A stretch of 64,000 bases of DNA from Geobacter sp. AOG2 (GTDB lineage Bacteria > Desulfobacterota > Desulfuromonadia > Geobacterales > Pseudopelobacteraceae): contig NZ_BLJA01000001.1 in NCBI RefSeq assembly GCF_019972295.1, positions 2,174,158 through 2,238,157 of the forward strand. Reading direction: 5' to 3'. The position numbers and the translations under genes were made by a program. The notes below the pieces were generated by a model that ran no database searches, had not been told where the DNA came from, and worked only from the letters and a program-made list of their open reading frames with translations. The stretch's first letter is position 1; every line of letters starts with the position of its first letter. Positions 42,407-51,200 of the stretch are shown here, in pieces.

Positions 42407-42925
42407 TCAGCACAATTCATAACGCGCCGTTACTTCGCCCCATACGCCGCGCCCCTTGAGGATCAGATCACACACCTCGCGCACCGCCCCTCGCCCGCCG
42501 TTACAGAACGCAATGTAATGAGCAGCTTTCTTTGCTTCGGAAAGCGCATCCTGCGGAGCAGCCGCAAATCCAACGCGCCGCATGACCGGCACATCAATGA
42601 TGTCATCCCCCATATATGCGATCTGACTGTCGGCAAGACCGGTCCTCAGCTTGACATCTTCGTAGCTTTCCAGTTTTCTCAGAGAGCCCTGGTAGACCAG
42701 TTCAATCCCTAACTCCTGGGCGCGAACCGTTACCACGGCGGAGGAACGTCCGGTGATGATACCCACCTCAATACCGGCGCGTTGCAGCATTTTGATGCCA
42801 TGGCCGTCCTTGACGTTGAAAACCTTGGTTTCGAGACCGTTGCCATCGTAGATGATGCCACCATCCGTCATGACGCCGTCCACATCAAGGAGCAGCAGTT
42901 GGATCGTTTTGAGCCGTTCGTCCAT
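42407..42925 (-). CDS. kdsC: 3-deoxy-D-manno-octulosonate 8-phosphate phosphatase
   Basis: A 172-residue HAD-type phosphatase that releases KDO from KDO 8-phosphate in lipopolysaccharide core synthesis. The nucleophile motif LLLDVDGVMTDGG lies near residues 10-20, then IITGRSS, and MGDDIIDVPVM is the metal-binding motif near 116. The ATG at 42925 lies one base after the kdsD stop codon, implying coupling. Lack of a fused domain matches the tetrameric C0 class. Confidence 0.95.
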   Translation of the reverse strand: MDERLKTIQLLLLDVDGVMTDGGIIYDGNGLETKVFNVKDGHGIKMLQRAGIEVGIITGRSSAVVTVRAQELGIELVYQGSLRKLESYEDVKLRTGLADSQIAYMGDDIIDVPVMRRVGFAAAPQDALSEAKKAAHYIAFCNGGRGAVREVCDLILKGRGVWGEVTARYELC

Positions 42926-42926
42926 A

Positions 42927-43904
42927 TTATGCAATACCCGCCTTGAGGATGTCGTGCAGATGTATGATGCCGCAGGGGACACTGGTCTGCTCGTCGTCAA
43001 AGACAAACAACGAGGTGATTGAACAACGCTCCATGATCTGCAATGCGGCTGCGGCCAGTTCGTGGCGCATGATGCGCTTGGGGTTCAGCTTCATGATTTC
43101 AGCAGCCCGTTTGCCGAGGATATCGTAGCCTTTTTCCAGAGCCCGGCGCAAATCGCCGTCGGTAATCACCCCTCGCAATGCCCCCCCTTCCGCGGTTACA
43201 CCGGTTACCCCCAGCCCTTTGGCCGTGATGACGAACAAGGCATCCTTCATCAGCACATTCTCGGAAACAAGCGGTATCGCCTCCCCCCCGTGCATGATAT
43301 CCTCGACCTGCAAAAGCAGCTTCTTGCCCAACGAACCGCCAGGATGAAAGATGGCGAAATCCTCGGCGCGAAAGCCCCGCTTAACCAGAAGGGCTACAGC
43401 CAGAGCGTCTCCCATGGCCAAAGTGGCGGTGGTGGATGCCGTGGGGGCAAGCCCAAGCGGGCAGGCCTCTTCTTTCACCGATACGTCCAGAAAAACGTCG
43501 CTGCTGCGCGCCAGGGCGGAAGCCGAATTGCCGCTCATGGAGATCAAACGGGCGCCAAGCCTCTTGATAACCGGCAGAATACGTAGTACCTCTTCGGTTT
43601 CCCCGCTGTTGGATATGGCGATGACTACATCTCCGGTCATAATCATCCCCAGATCGCCATGGATTCCCTCGGCGGGATGGAGAAAAAAAGCCGGTGTACC
43701 GGTTGATGCCATGGTGGACGCGATCTTTTGGCCGACCAATCCGGACTTGCCCATGCCACTGACCACTACGCGCCCCTTGCTGGACAATATCAGATCCACC
43801 GCATCCTCAAAGTCGCTGCCGATTCTCTCCGCCATAGCCAGCAGGCCTTCGGCTTCTGTCCGCAACACCCACTTGGCTTTTTCAATAATCATTTCAAACC
43901 CCAC
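42927..43904 (-). CDS. kdsD: D-arabinose 5-phosphate isomerase
   Basis: A 325-residue enzyme turning D-ribulose 5-phosphate into D-arabinose 5-phosphate for KDO synthesis. It has an N-terminal SIS sugar-isomerase domain (VVSGMGKSGLVGQKIASTMAS in parts near residue 47; ISNSGETEEV near 97) and two C-terminal CBS domains (about 205-320). It is the first gene of the kdsD-kdsC-lptC-lptA-lptB series. KdsA and KdsB, also needed for KDO, are not in the window. An in-frame ATG four codons later (MIIEKAK) is an alternative start. Confidence 0.94.
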   Translation of the reverse strand: MGFEMIIEKAKWVLRTEAEGLLAMAERIGSDFEDAVDLILSSKGRVVVSGMGKSGLVGQKIASTMASTGTPAFFLHPAEGIHGDLGMIMTGDVVIAISNSGETEEVLRILPVIKRLGARLISMSGNSASALARSSDVFLDVSVKEEACPLGLAPTASTTATLAMGDALAVALLVKRGFRAEDFAIFHPGGSLGKKLLLQVEDIMHGGEAIPLVSENVLMKDALFVITAKGLGVTGVTAEGGALRGVITDGDLRRALEKGYDILGKRAAEIMKLNPKRIMRHELAAAALQIMERCSITSLFVFDDEQTSVPCGIIHLHDILKAGIA

Positions 43905-44047
43905 TTATTAGTACATTTAAATAATCGTTCCGACCATTTCTATCAAGCGAAGCAGTACATACCTAAAAATGGGAAAAATAGCAACCATGATGACGTCCCG
44001 CGCTTTTCACTGTGTCGGTGATCTGGAGTCTACGCTCTGATTTTTCT

Positions 44048-44076
44048 TTGAACCGCCGGGCTGTTGGGGTTACAAT
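44048..44076 (+). promoter_or_regulatory. Putative sigma-70 promoter of queH
   Basis: TTGAAC (44048-44053) and TACAAT (44071-44076) are separated by 17 bases and lie 43 bases before the queH start, oriented correctly. The -10 matches the consensus in five of six positions. Confidence 0.55.
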
Positions 44077-44118
44077 AACCTTCATCAACACTACGCGACA
44101 TCAGGAAACCTTGCCATC

Positions 44119-44661
44119 ATGAATGTTCTCCTCCACACCTGTTGCGGGCCGTGTGCCCTCTATCCTTTACACAGACTGCGGGCCGTCGGCCATAGCGTCA
44201 CCGGCTTTTTCTTCAACCACAACATCCACCCGTATCAGGAGTATGCCCGCCGGTTGGAAGCTGCGCAACAGATGGCCGAAAACGAGGCACTGGCTCTCAT
44301 GGTGCGGGACGACTATGATTTGGAGGGCTTTCTGGTCAACGTCGCAGCAGACCCTGCCAAGCGGTGCGGCTACTGCTATGCCTCGCGCCTGAAGGCCGCC
44401 GCGTCTGCCGCTGCCGAGCACGCTTTTGAAGCATTTACCACATCGTTACTCTACAGCCGTTACCAACGACACGAGGAGATCAGGCTACTTGGAGAGCAAG
44501 CAGGCCAGGAGTTTGGCGTGGCCTTCCTGTATGAAGATTTCCGTAGCGGCTGGCAGGAAGGGATCAGGCTTTCGAAAGAGGCGGGGCTTTACCGTCAACA
44601 ATACTGCGGCTGCATCTACAGCGAAAAGGATAGGTATGCCCCCCGGGAGAAAAAGCCGTGA
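44119..44661 (+). CDS. queH: Epoxyqueuosine reductase QueH
   Basis: A 180-residue protein of the QueH (DUF208) family, which carries out the last step of queuosine tRNA modification without cobalamin. The conserved cysteines are all visible: HTCCGPC at residues 6-12, KRCGYCYASR near 80 and QYCGCIYSE near 160; they bind an Fe-S cluster and a further metal. It is a cytoplasmic tRNA-modifying enzyme, distinct from QueG. The last codons overlap the following small membrane protein gene as GTGA. Confidence 0.94.
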   Translation: MNVLLHTCCGPCALYPLHRLRAVGHSVTGFFFNHNIHPYQEYARRLEAAQQMAENEALALMVRDDYDLEGFLVNVAADPAKRCGYCYASRLKAAASAAAEHAFEAFTTSLLYSRYQRHEEIRLLGEQAGQEFGVAFLYEDFRSGWQEGIRLSKEAGLYRQQYCGCIYSEKDRYAPREKKP

Positions 44662-44870
44662 ACGGGATGGGACGCCCTCTGGTCATCATGGGACTTATCC
44701 TGGTGACGGCGGGTCTTCTACTGTCCATTTCCCCGCGTTTGCCGTGGCTGGGGAGACTTCCTGGAGATATCTTCATCAAACGGGAACATTTCAGCTTTTA
44801 TTTTCCCCTCGCCACCTGCATCCTGATTTCAGCCATCCTATCCCTCATCCTCTGGCTCATCAGGAGATAA
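44658..44870 (+). CDS. DUF2905 small membrane protein
   Basis: A 70-residue protein with two hydrophobic helices (about residues 7-25 and 48-68) separated by the conserved LPWLGRLPGDIFIKRE segment. This pattern is that of DUF2905 proteins, small inner-membrane proteins without known function. The GTG at 44658 overlaps the queH stop; an ATG three codons later is the alternative start. A strong terminator follows at 44909-44936. Confidence 0.85.
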   Translation: MNGMGRPLVIMGLILVTAGLLLSISPRLPWLGRLPGDIFIKREHFSFYFPLATCILISAILSLILWLIRR

Positions 44871-44908
44871 GCTCCAAAAGCAGGAAGCCGACCTTGTATA
44901 CCATAAAA

Positions 44909-44936
44909 AAAAAGCCCGTGTTGCCACGGGCTTTTT
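44909..44936. terminator. Bidirectional intrinsic terminator
   Basis: AAAAAGCCCGTG-TTGC-CACGGGCTTTTT is a perfect stem with a 4-base loop and A/T tracts on both sides, lying between the plus-strand DUF2905 gene and the minus-strand ferredoxin gene. It can end transcription in both directions. Confidence 0.92.
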
Positions 44937-44959
44937 CAGCGACCTTGCATCAATGCGGA

Positions 44960-45127
44960 TTAGGCATGGATGGCATTCACGGGACAGGTATCCACGCAAG
45001 CGCCACAGTCAATGCAGGTATCGGCGTCGATTACACGCTTGGAACCCTGCTCGCTGATGGCGTTCACCGGGCAGGAATCCTCACATGCGCCGCAATTGGT
45101 GCAATCGTCGGTAATGGTATGGGCCAC
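44960..45127 (-). CDS. 2[4Fe-4S] ferredoxin
   Basis: A 55-residue bacterial-type ferredoxin with two cluster motifs CTNCGACEDSCP and CIDCGACVDTCP (C-x2-C-x2-C-x3-C-P each), binding two [4Fe-4S] clusters. It carries low-potential electrons in the cytoplasm. The GTG at 45127 is preceded by GGAGGTGAAACC, an ideal ribosome site, which rules out longer starts. A good minus-strand promoter lies at 45176-45204, so it is a single-gene unit between promoter and terminator. Confidence 0.96.
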   Translation of the reverse strand: MAHTITDDCTNCGACEDSCPVNAISEQGSKRVIDADTCIDCGACVDTCPVNAIHA

Positions 45128-45175
45128 GGTTTCACCTCCTTGTAAGATTAGCCTTCCTCTCGGAAAACATTTTTT

Positions 45176-45204
45176 CATATACCATGTCGTTAACCCATTG
45201 TCCA
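45176..45204 (-). promoter_or_regulatory. Putative sigma-70 promoter of the ferredoxin gene
   Basis: On the minus strand TGGACA (45199-45204) and TATATG (45176-45181) are 17 bases apart and lie about 50 bases before the ferredoxin start. Confidence 0.5.
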
Positions 45205-45249
45205 GTCAAGATTACGTTACCGTCTCATCGTGGATTTTTACAAAATGTG

Positions 45250-45278
45250 TTGAATTCAAAACAGCACTACGGTATATA
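45250..45278 (+). promoter_or_regulatory. Putative sigma-70 promoter of ackA
   Basis: TTGAAT (45250-45255) and TATATA (45273-45278) with a 17-base spacer lie about 97 bases before the ackA start in an AT-rich region. Confidence 0.5.
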
Positions 45279-45374
45279 TCAAAAACAGTTTTATTTTAGC
45301 AGGTTATTTTAGTCTGAGTATTTACTTTTTATTGATATTATAAATAAATCTCTGTTTATTCGAGGGAGGATACC

Positions 45375-46640
45375 ATGATTATAATGGCGCTCAACTGCGG
45401 AAGTTCTTCGGTCAAGTATCAACTCTTCGACTGGGAACGCAAGGAGATTGTGGCTAAAGGCATGGTGGAGCGGGTCATCATCGGCGATTCGTTCATAATT
45501 CACGAAGTACCCGGTCGCGAAACCCACCATCATGAGCAGGACTGCCCCAACCACCAAGCTGCCATTGACCTTGTCATCAAGACCGTCACCGATCCCGTCC
45601 ACGGCGTACTGAAAAGCGTGGCCGAAATCTCCGCGGTTGGCCATCGCGTGGTGCATGGCGGCGAGAAGTTCACGTGCTCGGTAATGATCGACGACAAGGT
45701 CCTCGACGCCGTCAAGGAGGTTCAGCATCTGGCCCCGCTCCACAATCCACCCAACATTGAGGGGATAGAGGCGGCCCAGACGCTCATGCCGACGATCCCC
45801 CACGTGGCCATTTTCGACACCGCATTTCATCAGACCATGCCGGAGCACGCCTACATCTATCCACTTCCCTACGAATGGTATGAGAAGTACCAAGTCCGTC
45901 GATACGGCTTTCACGGTACCTCGCACCTGTACGTATCCAAACGTGCGGCCGTCCTTTTGGGGAAACCCCCAAAGGAGTGCAATATCATTACCATGCATAT
46001 CGGCAATGGTGTTTCCCATTGCGCCATCAAGAATGGGGTTTCCGTGGATACAACCATGGGGCTTACCCCACTGGAAGGCGCCGTCATGGGTACGCGTTGC
46101 GGCGACATCGACCCGGCGATCCCCGCCTTCATGATGCAAAAGGAAAACCTGTCCGCCAAGGAGATCGACAGCATTCTCAACAAAAAAAGCGGTGTAATGG
46201 GTATAACCGGGCGGTTTACCGATCGTCGTGACGTGATCGAACACGCCCAGGCCGGAGACCTTCGCTGTCAACTCTCCCTGGAAATAGAGGGATACCGTTT
46301 AAAGAAGTATATCGGCGCCTTCATGTCGGTTGTGGGGAGGTTGGATGCAGTGATATTCACCGCCGGCGTCGGTGAGATGGGTGCGCCGATCCGTGAAAAG
46401 GCCATCGAAAATCTGGAGCATCTCGGCATCAAGTTGGACAGGGAACGGAACAAAAATGCCATGACCCGCAAACGGGAATCCCTGATCACCACTGACGATT
46501 CACCGGTCAAAGTCTTTGTAATTCCCACCGACGAGGAATTGGTCTTCACCGAGGATGTGGTGGCCATTCTGAACGGTACCTATACGGACCACATGCATTT
46601 CGAGTATTCGTTCGGCAAAAAGGACTTCGTACGGAAATAG
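45375..46640 (+). CDS. ackA: Acetate kinase
   Basis: A 421-residue enzyme interconverting acetyl phosphate plus ADP and acetate plus ATP. The N-terminal NCGSSSVKYQLF and VGHRVVHGG segments, the HIGNGVSHCAIKNG motif, and GTRCGDIDPA are all standard. GAGGGAGGATACC precedes the ATG. It usually sits beside pta, but no phosphotransacetylase gene is next to it here; a strong terminator follows at once. In acetate-using relatives it links acetate activation and acetyl phosphate pools. Confidence 0.96.
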   Translation: MIIMALNCGSSSVKYQLFDWERKEIVAKGMVERVIIGDSFIIHEVPGRETHHHEQDCPNHQAAIDLVIKTVTDPVHGVLKSVAEISAVGHRVVHGGEKFTCSVMIDDKVLDAVKEVQHLAPLHNPPNIEGIEAAQTLMPTIPHVAIFDTAFHQTMPEHAYIYPLPYEWYEKYQVRRYGFHGTSHLYVSKRAAVLLGKPPKECNIITMHIGNGVSHCAIKNGVSVDTTMGLTPLEGAVMGTRCGDIDPAIPAFMMQKENLSAKEIDSILNKKSGVMGITGRFTDRRDVIEHAQAGDLRCQLSLEIEGYRLKKYIGAFMSVVGRLDAVIFTAGVGEMGAPIREKAIENLEHLGIKLDRERNKNAMTRKRESLITTDDSPVKVFVIPTDEELVFTEDVVAILNGTYTDHMHFEYSFGKKDFVRK

Positions 46641-46660
46641 CGCGACCTTTCCGCATTCCA

Positions 46661-46699
46661 GGAATAAAAAAACCGGCTTTACGCCGGCTTTTTTATTCC
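46661..46699. terminator. Bidirectional intrinsic terminator after ackA
   Basis: GGAATAAAAAA paired with TTTTTTATTCC encloses an inner CCGGC/GCCGG stem with a 5-base loop. T tracts occur on both strands, so this can end ackA transcripts and those of the convergent TPR gene. Confidence 0.9.
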
Positions 46700-46721
46700 C
46701 GTCCCAACCATGGGCGGTCTC

Positions 46722-47519
46722 TCACTCCTTTAATTCCTCCTTCAAGCCTTCGACCACCGCTCTCACCTCGGCGATCATATCCTTTGCCTGAGAAGATTTT
46801 TCGCAGGCAAGATACTGCTCAAAGTAGCGCACGGCATCCTTGGTCCGGTCCTGATCCATGCAGATCCCACCCAAGGTTAGATAAGCCATGCTGAAGCAGG
46901 GGTCCAACCGTACCGCCTCGCGGCATTCTTCCTCAGCTTCTTCCAACTCTTCCATATCGTAATACAACTCGCCCAAATTAAAGTGGGCGGATGGATCTTC
47001 CGGGTCGATCTCGATCCCCTTCCGGTAAGCCTCCACGGCGCCCTCTGCGTCCTCTTGCCCGTAGAGGGCGTCGCCCAAGGCATTCCAGGCAAAGACATTA
47101 TCCGGCTCCAGTTCAAGGGCCTGATGAAAGGCACGAACGGCATCATCGCCCCGCTCCAGACTATTGTAGACCAAACCGATGCTGACCAAAGCGTCGGCAT
47201 CCTTCGGGTCCAGTTCCAAAACACGCTGATAGCTGGCAATGGCCTCCCGATGCCGGGCCGCCTCAAAGTAGAGATCACCCAGCGTCGTCAGCGCGTCGGG
47301 GTCATCAGGCGCACATTTCAGACCTTCACGATAGTTGGCGATGGCATCGTCCAGGCAACCGTTCTCAGCCTGGGCGTCCCCGAGGCAAAACCAACCGTCA
47401 GGATCGTCCGGGTGTGTCTTCCGGTACTCATCCAGAACGGTAACCGCCCCCGGAGCGTCTCCTGACTCAAGAAGATCAATACCTTTACGCAAAAGTTCAT
47501 GAAGAAGTTTATCGGGCAT
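46722..47519 (-). CDS. TPR-repeat protein
   Basis: A 265-residue soluble protein with at least five TPR units, each 34 residues (for example the segments DPDALTTLGDLYFEAARHREAI, DADALVSIGLVYNSLERGDDAV, NVFAWNALGDALYGQEDAEGAV in parts). It is very acidic and has no signal peptide, so it is probably a cytoplasmic interaction scaffold. Partner unknown. The ATG at 47519 has CAGGAGGATAGCG upstream, which fixes the start. It is divergent from ptsP, with 200 bp between them. Confidence 0.85.
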   Translation of the reverse strand: MPDKLLHELLRKGIDLLESGDAPGAVTVLDEYRKTHPDDPDGWFCLGDAQAENGCLDDAIANYREGLKCAPDDPDALTTLGDLYFEAARHREAIASYQRVLELDPKDADALVSIGLVYNSLERGDDAVRAFHQALELEPDNVFAWNALGDALYGQEDAEGAVEAYRKGIEIDPEDPSAHFNLGELYYDMEELEEAEEECREAVRLDPCFSMAYLTLGGICMDQDRTKDAVRYFEQYLACEKSSQAKDMIAEVRAVVEGLKEELKE

Positions 47520-47719
47520 CGCTATCCTCCTGATGGATGTCGGTGAAGATGCAGGCAAGATAACAGAACTGTTACGACAGTTTCCACAAAATAGTGGTGC
47601 ACTATCCTGAAATAAGCCACAATCCGGCATTTGTTTAACGGTCCGGTTTTTGCTAACAAGGCTACTAAAGACTTTTACTTCACCGGTAAAATACCATATA
47701 CTTTTACAATTATTTTGCA

Positions 47720-50080
47720 ATGGAGCTGGATATGAAAGAGAGCCATCACTCAAACGGCCTGCGCACACTTGAAGACATCAGTGCCATCATTCTTCACTCA
47801 CATGACCTGCATGAAACCCTGGAGAATATCGTTACTATCGTGGCCAGACGCATGGGGACGGATGTCTGCTCAATCTATCTTCTGGAAAAGGATGGCGAAA
47901 CCTTGGTCCTGAAGGCCAGCAAAGGTCTCTCCAAGGCATCGGTCAACCGCGTTTCCATGAAGGTTCACGAAGGACTCACCGGTCTGACGTTCGAAAGCCG
48001 GGGCATGGTCATGACCGACAACGCCCCGGCCCATCCCCGTTACAAGTATTTCAAGGAGTCCAAAGAGGAAAAATTCCTCTCATTTCTTGGTCTTCCGCTG
48101 TTCGAGCGCAAAACCCCCATCGGCGTCATTGTCATCCAGACCCGCGAGGCGCGAAACTTCAGCGAAGACGAGATCAGCACCCTGCGCACCATCACCTTCC
48201 AGATCAGCAGTATCGTCCACAATGCCGGCCTGCTCGATTCTATCCAGCGCACCGAGCAGGAGCGCGCCTGGTTCGAGCAGGAACTGGCCAAGATAAAAAA
48301 TGGCGACACTATCAGCGTACCTGAAATGAAAAAGGGCGACAAGAAGCCGTCTTTCGTGCCGCGCATGCTTTCCGGCAGCGCGGTGTCGGCTGGATTCTGC
48401 CGCGGCAAGGTCTATATTCTCGACCGTTTCAGCGACAAAGTTATTAAAGTAGCCAAGGTCGGCACAAAGTCTGATGAAAAACGTAACTTCAGCCTAGCCT
48501 TGGAAAAAGTGAAGATCGAAACCATCTACATGGAAAAACGGGTCAGCGAGACCCTCTCTGAAGACGATGCCGCCATCTTTCACACCCACCTGATGATCCT
48601 TGAGGACAGGGGATTCTCCACTAAAGTCGGCGATCTCATCGATCAGGGCACAGGCGCAACCCGTGCCGTACATGATGTAGTCCATCATTACGTTCAGGCC
48701 TTCTCGGCCATGGAAGATCCCTACCTGCGCGAACGTTCGGCAGACATGGAAGACATTGGGCGACGCCTGATCGACGTTCTGGAGGGGAATGACAAAACAA
48801 CAGTGACGCTGAAGGAAAAACGGGTCCTGATCGCGGAAGAGATATTCCCTTCAGACCTTGCCATGCTGGATCACGAAAAGATCCTCGGCATTGTGACCGA
48901 AAACGGTAACATATACTCACATGCAGCTATCATGGCTAAATCGATGGGTATCCCATCTGTCTTTGGGGTCGCCGGACTTACGGAGGCCGCCAACGTTAAG
49001 GATGAGATCATCGTGGACGGCACATCTGGGCATGTCTATATTAACCCGGACGGCGTCATAAAGAAAGAGTATGAGCGGCTGGAGCGAGACCGGGCCGGTC
49101 GTCAGAAGGAACTTGAAGGACTGCGGGAGTTACCGGCGGTGACCCGCGATAATGTCATCATTACCCTGAATGCCAATATCGGCCTGATCTCCGACGTCCG
49201 GGTCGCCAATGCGCACGGGGCCCAAGGAGTCGGACTCTACCGCACCGAGTTCCCCTACATGACGCGCACTACTTTTCCCGACCGCCATCAACAGGCCGCT
49301 GTTTATCGCAAGATACTTGAAGCCTTCTCCGGACAAAAAGTCAACATCCGCACACTAGATATCGGCGGCGACAAGGGGTTGCCCTACTTCAGCTACCCCC
49401 ATGAGGATAACCCCTTTCTGGGATGGCGCTCCATCCGGGTCTCGCTTGAAAGGCAAGACATATTCCGGGAGCAGTTGGCCGGGATACTACTCTCCGCAAC
49501 CGCAGGCTTCCCAACAATCATGTTTCCGCTGATCTCTTCTGTGGACGAAATCCGGCAAGTGAAGAAGATCCTCACTTCCGTGCGGGAAGAGTTGAAGCAG
49601 GAGGGACACGAACTGCCCACGAACATCCCGTTGGGGATCATGATCGAAGTACCAGCCGCTGTCCTGATCATTGATCACTTGCTCAAGGAGGTTGATTACG
49701 TCAGCATCGGCACCAACGACCTCATCCAATACACCTTAGCGGCCGACCGGAACAATCCCCGAATTAAACAGTATTACGACCCTTACCACCCAGCGGTACT
49801 CTACTCCATCAAACAGGTGGCCGATGCAGCGGCAAAGGCTGGCAAAGAGGCATCCGTATGCGGTGAAATGGCGGCCGAACCGATCAATGCTCTGCTCATG
49901 ATCGGCATGGGTATACGGGAGTTCAGCCTCTCGGCCCCCAGCATCCCGGCGGTCAAGCAGGCAATCCGCTCCCATAACATCACGGAGTGCCGCACCCTGG
50001 CCCGCCAGATTCTTGCCTGTGCAAGCAGCGCCGATGTCAAAGACAGGCTGGGCAAAGCGCGAAAAAGGTTGCTGAGTTAG
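47720..50080 (+). CDS. ptsP: PTS enzyme I paralogue with GAF domain (PtsP)
   Basis: A 786-residue protein: an N-terminal GAF sensory domain (about 15-165), then the enzyme I parts: HPr-binding domain (about 215-340), phospho-histidine domain (about 350-430) and PEP-binding barrel (about 460-760) with GLYRTEFPYM and SVCGEMAAEP. The phospho-histidine loop reads GNIYSHAAIMAKS rather than the usual GGxTSHAAI; the histidine is kept. PtsP starts the nitrogen-related PTS in other bacteria, where GAF senses glutamine. With ptsI at 33828 the window holds two enzyme I genes and one HPr gene. Confidence 0.92.
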   Translation: MELDMKESHHSNGLRTLEDISAIILHSHDLHETLENIVTIVARRMGTDVCSIYLLEKDGETLVLKASKGLSKASVNRVSMKVHEGLTGLTFESRGMVMTDNAPAHPRYKYFKESKEEKFLSFLGLPLFERKTPIGVIVIQTREARNFSEDEISTLRTITFQISSIVHNAGLLDSIQRTEQERAWFEQELAKIKNGDTISVPEMKKGDKKPSFVPRMLSGSAVSAGFCRGKVYILDRFSDKVIKVAKVGTKSDEKRNFSLALEKVKIETIYMEKRVSETLSEDDAAIFHTHLMILEDRGFSTKVGDLIDQGTGATRAVHDVVHHYVQAFSAMEDPYLRERSADMEDIGRRLIDVLEGNDKTTVTLKEKRVLIAEEIFPSDLAMLDHEKILGIVTENGNIYSHAAIMAKSMGIPSVFGVAGLTEAANVKDEIIVDGTSGHVYINPDGVIKKEYERLERDRAGRQKELEGLRELPAVTRDNVIITLNANIGLISDVRVANAHGAQGVGLYRTEFPYMTRTTFPDRHQQAAVYRKILEAFSGQKVNIRTLDIGGDKGLPYFSYPHEDNPFLGWRSIRVSLERQDIFREQLAGILLSATAGFPTIMFPLISSVDEIRQVKKILTSVREELKQEGHELPTNIPLGIMIEVPAAVLIIDHLLKEVDYVSIGTNDLIQYTLAADRNNPRIKQYYDPYHPAVLYSIKQVADAAAKAGKEASVCGEMAAEPINALLMIGMGIREFSLSAPSIPAVKQAIRSHNITECRTLARQILACASSADVKDRLGKARKRLLS

Positions 50081-50099
50081 CACACCGCGCGCTCCCAAC

Positions 50100-51200
50100 T
50101 CAGAACATGAACCGTCGCATGCTGATGCTCTGCAGAATCCCGATCCCCACCATGGATGTGATCATGGACGTGCCGCCATAGGAAAAAAACGGCAACGGCA
50201 CTCCCACCACCGGAAACAAGCCGATCACCATGCCCATGTTTATGACGATGTGCCAGAAAAGCATGGCAGTCACCCCAACTGCCAACAGGCTGCCAAACCG
50301 GTCATTGCAGCGTCGGGCAATATTCAGCCCCCACAACACCAGAAGAAGATACAGGACAATCAACACCAGGCAACCGACAAACCCCCACTCTTCGGCAAAT
50401 ACCGAAAAGGCAAAGTCCGTATGTTGTTCAGGTAAAAAACGCAGCTGTGATTGGGTGCCCTTGACGAATCCTTTGCCGAAGACGCCGCCGGAGCCGACGG
50501 CAATCTTACTCTGGATGATGTGGTAGCCGCTTCCCAGGCGTGAACGTTCCGGGTTGAGAAAATCGAGGATGCGGTTTTTTTGGTAGGGTCGCAGCAATTT
50601 CGCCCATCCCAGCCAGATAGCGGGGATCGTGACCAGGCCAAAGGTTACCACCGTTGACCACCGAAGCCCCACATAGACCGACATGGAAAAAGCGATCAGG
50701 ATAACCAGAACGGCGGTTCCCAGATCGGGCTGCTTCATGATCAGAATTGTCGGCACCGCAAGAATGCCGAGCGGGAAGAGAACCTCCCTGATGCTCAATC
50801 CATTTACCGACTGCACGCCCGCAAAATATTTGGCAAACGTGGCAATGATGATGATTTTCATCAACTCCGACGGCTGAATATTGAAAAAGCCGAGACTCAG
50901 CCACCGTGTCGCGCCCATGGAGCGGCGTCCAACCACTAGGACCGCTACGAGTAGGACGATCAGAAAACCGTATAGCCAGTAGGAAAAATCTTCCATGAGG
51001 TGATAGTCGACACTACACACCGCCATGACTACCATCATCCCGAACAGCACCCAGTTGAGCTGCTTGAGATAATAGGGGGCGCCGACGATCTTGTAAGGTG
51101 TGGTTGCGCTGTAGATATTCATGATGCCCAGCAGGCAGATCACGACCACAAACCCGATCAACATCCAGTCGATGTTTGTCAGCAGGCGGCGGTCAATCAT
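50100..51200 (-). CDS. rodA: Rod shape protein RodA (peptidoglycan glycosyltransferase)
   Basis: A SEDS-family membrane protein of about 366 residues with roughly ten hydrophobic segments and the NIQPSELMKI segment, WGFVGCLVLIVLYLLLV in part, and PFFSYGGTS near the C-terminus, all typical of RodA/FtsW. It polymerises glycan strands during elongation with PBP2. I chose the ATG at 51200 (MIDRRLL, GGGGATGATAAAG upstream); another at 51215 adds five residues. It overlaps the mrdA end, as expected for a coupled pair. Confidence 0.93.
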   Translation of the reverse strand: MIDRRLLTNIDWMLIGFVVVICLLGIMNIYSATTPYKIVGAPYYLKQLNWVLFGMMVVMAVCSVDYHLMEDFSYWLYGFLIVLLVAVLVVGRRSMGATRWLSLGFFNIQPSELMKIIIIATFAKYFAGVQSVNGLSIREVLFPLGILAVPTILIMKQPDLGTAVLVILIAFSMSVYVGLRWSTVVTFGLVTIPAIWLGWAKLLRPYQKNRILDFLNPERSRLGSGYHIIQSKIAVGSGGVFGKGFVKGTQSQLRFLPEQHTDFAFSVFAEEWGFVGCLVLIVLYLLLVLWGLNIARRCNDRFGSLLAVGVTAMLFWHIVINMGMVIGLFPVVGVPLPFFSYGGTSMITSMVGIGILQSISMRRFMF

